Position numbers and translations under genes: made by a program. 36,042 nucleotides of DNA. Origin: Chryseosolibacter indicum. Lineage in GTDB: Bacteria > Bacteroidota > Bacteroidia > Cytophagales > Cyclobacteriaceae. The stretch covers positions 1 to 36,042 of the forward strand of contig NZ_JAHESD010000058.1 of the NCBI RefSeq assembly GCF_018598585.1. Direction: 5' to 3'. The notes under the pieces were generated by a model, which worked only from the letters and a program-made list of their open reading frames with translations, made no database searches and was not told where the DNA came from. Of the stretch, positions 31,600-36,042 are shown one piece after another. The stretch's first letter is position 1. Each line of letters begins with the position of its first letter.

Positions 31600-32382
31600 T
31601 CAATTTATAGATTCTACTTCACTTTTATATTCTTTGAAGGCGCGATATATGCCGGAAGCAATAAGTTTTTGCCCTTCATCGCCTGCTAGAAATTGTTCTT
31701 CGGACTCATTTGAGAGGAAACCCGTCTCTATTAATACACTAGGCATGGTTGTGCGCCATAAAACAACAAAACCTGCCTGTTTTACTCCCCGGCTTAAACG
31801 ACCAACCCGCGATTTAAATTGTTGTTCTACTTTTTGGGCAAATAATAAACTGCTTTCCTGGTAAGCACTCTGTGTGAGCGAGAATAAGATATATGACTCC
31901 GGGCTTGCAGGATCAAAGCCTTCATAGCGCTCGGCGTGGTTCTCATCCATCAAAATTACGGAGTTCTCGCGTTTGGCAACTTCAAAATTGCTATTGTCTT
32001 TGTGCATCCCCATCACAAAGGTTTCAGTGCCATAGGCCTTACTTCCAGGTAAAGAATTGGCGTGAATACAAATAAAAAGATCTGCTTTGGCCTTGTTTGC
32101 AATATTCGCGCGCTCATCAAGAGCCAGATATTTATCAGTTTTACGTGTGTAAATAACCTTTACATCAGGAAGGTTCTTCTCGATATACTCACCCAGCAAT
32201 AGCGCGATTTTCAGGGCTACGTCTTTTTCTTTTGTTGCTTTTCCTTTTGTACCTGGGTCATGGCCACCGTGGCCAGCATCAATCACCACTACATCAACTT
32301 TAAATTCCGGCTTTATCAGGGTACTTGATGAATTTAGCAAGGTTATTGCTAAAAGAAGGATAGTTAATCCAATATTCCTCAC
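31600..32382 (-). CDS. N-acetylmuramoyl-L-alanine amidase (Amidase_3)
   Basis: A 260-residue cell-wall amidase that cleaves the bond between N-acetylmuramic acid and L-alanine in peptidoglycan, usually for cell separation. A GTG start at 32382 is chosen because it gives a signal-like N-terminus (RNIGLTILLLAITLLNSSS). The longer in-frame ATG starts up to 32604 would run through the lptD 5' coding region. Zinc ligands are visible: His38 in VVIDAGHGGHDPG, Glu52 (KEKDVALK), a His in LFICIHANSLPG, and the catalytic Glu in SVLIETGFLSNESEEQ. Co-transcribed with the MCE gene; divergent from lptD, a pairing I recall from other Bacteroidota. Confidence 0.88.
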   Translation of the reverse strand: MRNIGLTILLLAITLLNSSSTLIKPEFKVDVVVIDAGHGGHDPGTKGKATKEKDVALKIALLLGEYIEKNLPDVKVIYTRKTDKYLALDERANIANKAKADLFICIHANSLPGSKAYGTETFVMGMHKDNSNFEVAKRENSVILMDENHAERYEGFDPASPESYILFSLTQSAYQESSLLFAQKVEQQFKSRVGRLSRGVKQAGFVVLWRTTMPSVLIETGFLSNESEEQFLAGDEGQKLIASGIYRAFKEYKSEVESIN

Positions 32383-32404
32383 AGGCAGTTCAATGTTCAA
32401 AGTA

Positions 32405-32437
32405 TTTGCAATAACTTTACGCAAAATTGTAAATTTT
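32405..32437 (+). promoter_or_regulatory. Bacteroidota-type promoter for lptD
   Basis: TTTG at 32405-32408 and TAAATTTT at 32430-32437, separated by 21 bases, approximate the -33 TTTG / -7 TAnnTTTG pair. They lie between the amidase GTG (32382) and the preferred lptD start (32477), so they would serve lptD. The amidase promoter must overlap the same short interval in the other direction. Confidence 0.45.
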
Positions 32438-32476
32438 TTACTAAAAGATAAAGGTAACATCTTCAAATTAGGGCTT

Positions 32477-35179
32477 GTGCAGCGATCGAGTTTCATTCTC
32501 TTATGTTTTTTAATCACCCTCTGCTCAGCAGCATTTGCACAGGTTGAACCTCGCGTAAAAACGCCTTCAGGTACTTTACCTGTAAAAAATGATACCAGCG
32601 GCATTACTCCTCCCGACTCTGTTGTTACCCAGCCTTCTGATACTTTAAAGAAAGATTCGGTTCAGGCACCACCGCCTAAAGGTGATATTGAAACTACTAT
32701 CAACTATACTGCCAGAGATTCCATCCGGGCTACAATGGATAATAAAATGATCTGGCTTTACGGAGAAGCGAAGATAAAATATGGCGTTATTGAGCTGGAA
32801 GCTGATGAAATAGTAATTGATTACGCAAATAATACAATAACTGCCCAAAGCACGAAAGACTCTCTCGGCAACCGGATCGGCTATCCCATATTTAAGAATG
32901 GTTCGGAGGTTTATGAGACGAAAGGGATCATTTACAACTTCAAAACAAAGAGGGCCCGTATCAAGGAAGTTGTAACGCAGCAAGGCGAAGGATACCTTCA
33001 TAGTGGCACGGCCTTTAAGAATGAGAAGAATGAGATCTTCAGTATCAATAACAGTTATACAACGTGTAATCTTGAGCATCCGCATTTCAGGATCAGGGCA
33101 ACAAAAACAAAAGCCATCCCTGACGATAAAATTGTAGCTGGTCCTTTCTACCTTGAATTTAATGACATCCCTCTGCCGGCAGGTTTCCTTTTCGGGATGT
33201 TCCCTGCACAGCGCGAAAGTAAATCAGGGATCATTTTCCCTTCGTATGGTGAAGAACGCAGGCGCGGTTTTAACTTCAGAAACGGAGGATATTTCTTTGA
33301 CATCAGCGAATACATTAAACTGGCTGTAACCGGCGATATTTATTCAAAAGGTAGTCATGCGCTGTATGTGAATTCCAATTACATGAAGCGTTACGCTTAC
33401 AACGGAAGCTTTAACTTCAGTTACTCTAAAAACAGGATTACCGACAGAATAGAAGACAGAAGTGTATCCAACGACTTCAGGCTTGCATGGAGCCACTCAC
33501 CACAAAGCAAAGGAACAGGCAGGTTCTCAGCATCAGTAAATGCCGCTACATCTACTTTCAATAAGAATAACAACCTGATGTTTGGTGCACCGAACGATTT
33601 ATATAACAGCGGCCTGAGTAACATTACTACTAAACTGAGCTCTAACGTTTCTTATAATAAACGTTTTGCAGGAACACCTTTCTCGCTTGGTGTGAACCTG
33701 AGCCATAACCAGGATTTGCAAACCAGGTTGGTTGACCTGCCCTTGCCTAATCTTACGCTTAACATGACTAACATCTACCCTTTTCAAAGAAAGGGTGTTA
33801 CAGGACCACTTGATAATTTTTCGATTGGTTACTCGATGGCAGCGACCAACCGCATTACAAACAACTTAGGAAGGCTAAGCCCTACCGCGCAACGTGATAG
33901 TATTGCACCGTTTACATTAGATAACCTTTCTTTATTTTTCAGGAATGCAAAGAATGGTATGAGGCATACGATACCTGTTTCCTATTCATTTAAGGCTTTA
34001 AAATTCTTCACTGTTTCTCCTTCCATTAACTACGAAGAGAGGTGGTATCTGGAAAGATTAAATTGGGTGCGCAACAGCGAAAATGTATATAGAGCTGATA
34101 CTACGAGAGGATTTAACCGCATTGCAAACTACTCATTCAGCACCTCTTTAAATACACGTATTTATGGTATGTATTTCTTTAAGAACCCCAACAGCAGGGT
34201 AAAGGCGATAAGACATATTATCAACCCGAGCATTTCATTTGGTTATACCCCTGACTTTACAAAGAACATTAATTATTTCACGCCTATCCGAGATACGGCT
34301 ACTCAAGAGATAACCCAGTATCGTTCAAATCACGAAGGCTTTGTATATGGAGGTTCTAACACCGGCCGGGCTGGTTCCATTGGCTTTGGTATTGGTAACA
34401 ACCTGGAGATGAAAGTAAAATCACCGAAAGATACTGTAGAGCGAAAGGTGATGCTCTTGAACAACTTATCCCTGAGTTCGAGCTATAATCTGATGGCTGA
34501 TTCCTTTAAACTAGCACCTATCGGTATTTCTGCCAACTCAAACATTCTCGATAACCTGATTAATATAAACGTATCTGCCACCTTAGATCCTTATAATTAT
34601 GGTTACAAGAATATAACGGACACTGAAGGAAATGTAATTAGAAGAGTCGAGACAAGACAAAGAGGGTACGCATGGAATGGTGGATCTTTAGGTCGCATAA
34701 CATCTGCCACCTTGGCATTAAGTACTAACCTCAACCCAAAAGGCAGGAGTAAAGAGCAAAGCATGCGCGAGAAAGTAGCAGAGGCTGACATTCCTGAAGC
34801 GGACAAACAGCACATTATGGCTAACCCCAATGCTTACGTTGACTTTGACATACCATGGAGTTTAAACTTGGGTTATAGCGCAAGCTATACACACCCTGTT
34901 AATCAGAAAGCCTCAATTGTACACAGTTTACAAATGAGCGGTGACCTTTCTATTTCTGAGAAATGGAAGATAAACTATACCTCTGGTTATGATTTTAAAG
35001 CGAAGGAAATAACAACCACCAGCATAGGGATAGCACGTGAACTACACTGCTGGCAGTTGAACATGAACTGGGTACCATTCGGGTACTTTACGTCCTACAA
35101 CATAACCATTGCCGTGAAAGCTTCTGTACTTCAGGATTTGAAACTGGAGAGAAGGAAGCCATTCCAGGATAGGTTCTAA
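32477..35179 (+). CDS. lptD: LPS-assembly protein LptD (outer membrane beta-barrel)
   Basis: About 900 residues if started at the GTG 32477, which gives a textbook signal peptide (VQRSSFILLCFLITLCSAAFAQ); an in-frame ATG at 32393 would add 28 residues before it. The N-terminal OstA/LptA-like beta-jellyroll appears as MIWLYGEAKIKYGVIELEAD and AQSTKDSLGNRIGYPIFKNG. The rest is the large LptD barrel, recognisable by GPFYLEFNDIPLPAGFLFGMFPAQRESKSGIIFPSYGEE and many alternating aromatic strands, ending near RRKPFQDRF. It inserts lipopolysaccharide into the outer leaflet with LptE. The Cys pattern of the enterobacterial protein is absent, as expected for the Bacteroidota type. Confidence 0.92.
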   Translation: MQRSSFILLCFLITLCSAAFAQVEPRVKTPSGTLPVKNDTSGITPPDSVVTQPSDTLKKDSVQAPPPKGDIETTINYTARDSIRATMDNKMIWLYGEAKIKYGVIELEADEIVIDYANNTITAQSTKDSLGNRIGYPIFKNGSEVYETKGIIYNFKTKRARIKEVVTQQGEGYLHSGTAFKNEKNEIFSINNSYTTCNLEHPHFRIRATKTKAIPDDKIVAGPFYLEFNDIPLPAGFLFGMFPAQRESKSGIIFPSYGEERRRGFNFRNGGYFFDISEYIKLAVTGDIYSKGSHALYVNSNYMKRYAYNGSFNFSYSKNRITDRIEDRSVSNDFRLAWSHSPQSKGTGRFSASVNAATSTFNKNNNLMFGAPNDLYNSGLSNITTKLSSNVSYNKRFAGTPFSLGVNLSHNQDLQTRLVDLPLPNLTLNMTNIYPFQRKGVTGPLDNFSIGYSMAATNRITNNLGRLSPTAQRDSIAPFTLDNLSLFFRNAKNGMRHTIPVSYSFKALKFFTVSPSINYEERWYLERLNWVRNSENVYRADTTRGFNRIANYSFSTSLNTRIYGMYFFKNPNSRVKAIRHIINPSISFGYTPDFTKNINYFTPIRDTATQEITQYRSNHEGFVYGGSNTGRAGSIGFGIGNNLEMKVKSPKDTVERKVMLLNNLSLSSSYNLMADSFKLAPIGISANSNILDNLININVSATLDPYNYGYKNITDTEGNVIRRVETRQRGYAWNGGSLGRITSATLALSTNLNPKGRSKEQSMREKVAEADIPEADKQHIMANPNAYVDFDIPWSLNLGYSASYTHPVNQKASIVHSLQMSGDLSISEKWKINYTSGYDFKAKEITTTSIGIARELHCWQLNMNWVPFGYFTSYNITIAVKASVLQDLKLERRKPFQDRF

Positions 35180-35238
35180 TACCAGCACTACAAGCCGGAA
35201 TCATTTTTTTACAACAGCATCTCATAACTCCAATTGAA

Positions 35239-36042
35239 ATGAGGATTATGAGAACATTGCTGCTATACTTTTTTCTGACTGTTACACTTATTCCGGTTTT
35301 TGCTCAAAACGACGTACGCACACTTGATGTAGAGCTTAAGGACTATGAGTATCCGTTTCCTGTCAGCTATATCACCATCAAAAGCCAACTGAAGAATTAT
35401 AAGATGGCCTACATGGATGTAAAGCCGAGAAATGCTAATGGCAAGAGTGTTATGCTATTGCATGGCAAAAACTTTAACGGTGCCTACTGGAAACAGACAG
35501 CAGAAAGACTTACGGCTGAAGGTTATCGTGTTATAATACCTGACCAAATAGGTTTTGGAAAATCATCAAAGCCTGAGAATTATCAATACTCTTTTCATCA
35601 GCTTGCTGCCAATACAAAATCAATACTTGACTCGCTGCGAATTGCCAAAATATCAGTGCTTGGTCATTCCATGGGTGGCATGGTGGCAACAAGATTTACG
35701 CTGATGTTTCCTGAAATAGTTGACAAGTTTATCTTGGCTAATCCCATTGGTCTTGAGGATTGGAAAGTAAAAGTACCCTATCAGTCCATAGAGAAGTGGT
35801 ATGAAACAGAATTGAAACAGAACTATGAATCAATTAAACAATATCAGCTTCAAAATTACTATGATAACAAATGGAAACCCGAGTATGATCAATGGGTGAG
35901 CGTTCAGGCCGGCTGGACAACCAATCCTAATTATAAACTTATTGCCTGGAACTCGGCCCTTACTTATGACATGATCTTTACGCAACCAGTAGTCTATGAA
36001 TTTCAGAACATCAAAGCGCCTACGTTGCTGATCATTGGACAG
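35239..36042 (+). CDS. Secreted alpha/beta hydrolase, 3' end beyond the window
   Basis: The first 268 codons of a hydrolase that runs off the right edge. A signal peptide (MRTLLLYFFLTVTLIPVFAQ, from the second ATG at 35248) is followed by the fold: MLLHGKNFNGAYWKQ (oxyanion strand), VIIPDQIGFGKSSKP, the nucleophile elbow GHSMGGMVATRF with the catalytic Ser, and TLLIIGQ at the edge, which introduces the acid residue. The catalytic His lies outside the window. It resembles haloalkane-dehalogenase/epoxide-hydrolase-type esterases, but the substrate is unknown. It begins 59 bp after lptD and may be co-transcribed with it. Confidence 0.88.
   Translation, partial: MRIMRTLLLYFFLTVTLIPVFAQNDVRTLDVELKDYEYPFPVSYITIKSQLKNYKMAYMDVKPRNANGKSVMLLHGKNFNGAYWKQTAERLTAEGYRVIIPDQIGFGKSSKPENYQYSFHQLAANTKSILDSLRIAKISVLGHSMGGMVATRFTLMFPEIVDKFILANPIGLEDWKVKVPYQSIEKWYETELKQNYESIKQYQLQNYYDNKWKPEYDQWVSVQAGWTTNPNYKLIAWNSALTYDMIFTQPVVYEFQNIKAPTLLIIGQ

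Noticed and set aside
32385-32604. 74-residue N-terminal extension of the amidase
   Set aside because: It would be antisense to the lptD signal-peptide region and is polar and Cys-containing, unlike amidase N-termini; the GTG start gives a normal signal sequence.
1-36042. CRISPR array, tRNA/rRNA genes, transposons, prophage or integration sites
   Set aside because: No regularly spaced long repeats, cloverleaf-like or rRNA-like sequence, transposase, integrase or flanking target duplications were seen; the long palindrome is the only strong repeat.

Overview
The window looks like chromosomal DNA of a member of the Bacteroidota, probably a Cytophagales/Chitinophagales-type free-living bacterium. 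This is judged from the Bacteroidota-type LptD and its divergent amidase-MCE neighbour, several promoter-like TAnnTTTG elements, the lack of obvious strong Shine-Dalgarno sites, AT-rich spacers and many lipoprotein signals. I see no rRNA, tRNA, CRISPR array, insertion sequence or phage gene. Species cannot be named from the sequence alone.

Layout. (1) 1-2922, minus strand: the 5' part of a Tat-type Dabb protein, a VOC/glyoxalase protein, a zinc-free MDR oxidoreductase and a branched-chain aminotransferase with a clear terminator. (2) 3106-9285, minus strand: a compact amine-related cluster with overlapping genes. In transcription order it holds a possible 59-aa small protein, a DMT transporter, two GNAT enzymes, a PaiA-like polyamine acetyltransferase, OsmC, another GNAT, a DinB-fold protein, PaiB, and, after a second regulatory gap, a group II PLP decarboxylase. 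Both gaps share the 9-mer CTTAAGTAC together with CAGTTT repeats. The same hexamer forms an inverted repeat just upstream of a MocR-type regulator at 25.8 kb. (3) 9672-16416, minus strand: an AraC regulator followed by a TolC-RND-adaptor efflux operon, with AraC-style direct repeats 21 bp apart between them. (4) 16501-19630, minus strand: a Fur-family regulator, a NicO/RcnA-like membrane protein and a histidine-rich zinc/cadmium P1B-type ATPase, with a palindromic operator candidate in the promoter gap.

(5) 19741-24836: a GH43 lipoprotein; a tight three-gene operon of ECF sigma factor, small cytoplasmic putative anti-sigma protein and atypical ClpP; a TVP38/TMEM64 membrane protein; a small unknown protein on the plus strand; and DNA polymerase IV. 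(6) 25208-27238, plus strand: a stand-alone receiver protein and the MocR regulator. (7) 27239-27871: a 633-base stretch without a convincing gene. It holds a 102-bp imperfect palindrome whose two arms are each built of four degenerate 11-bp units with nearly strict purine-pyrimidine alternation. (8) 27872-36042: a SirB1/transglutaminase-like protein, an acyl-CoA carboxylase beta subunit, an MCE/MlaD protein and a cell-wall amidase on the minus strand, divergent from LptD and a partial alpha/beta hydrolase on the plus strand.

The most promising items are the ECF-small protein-ClpP module, the inferred MocR/PaiA/PaiB regulon with matching operator elements 16-21 kb apart, and the 11-bp-unit palindrome. 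Functions of enzymes are family-level calls; substrates are mostly inferred.
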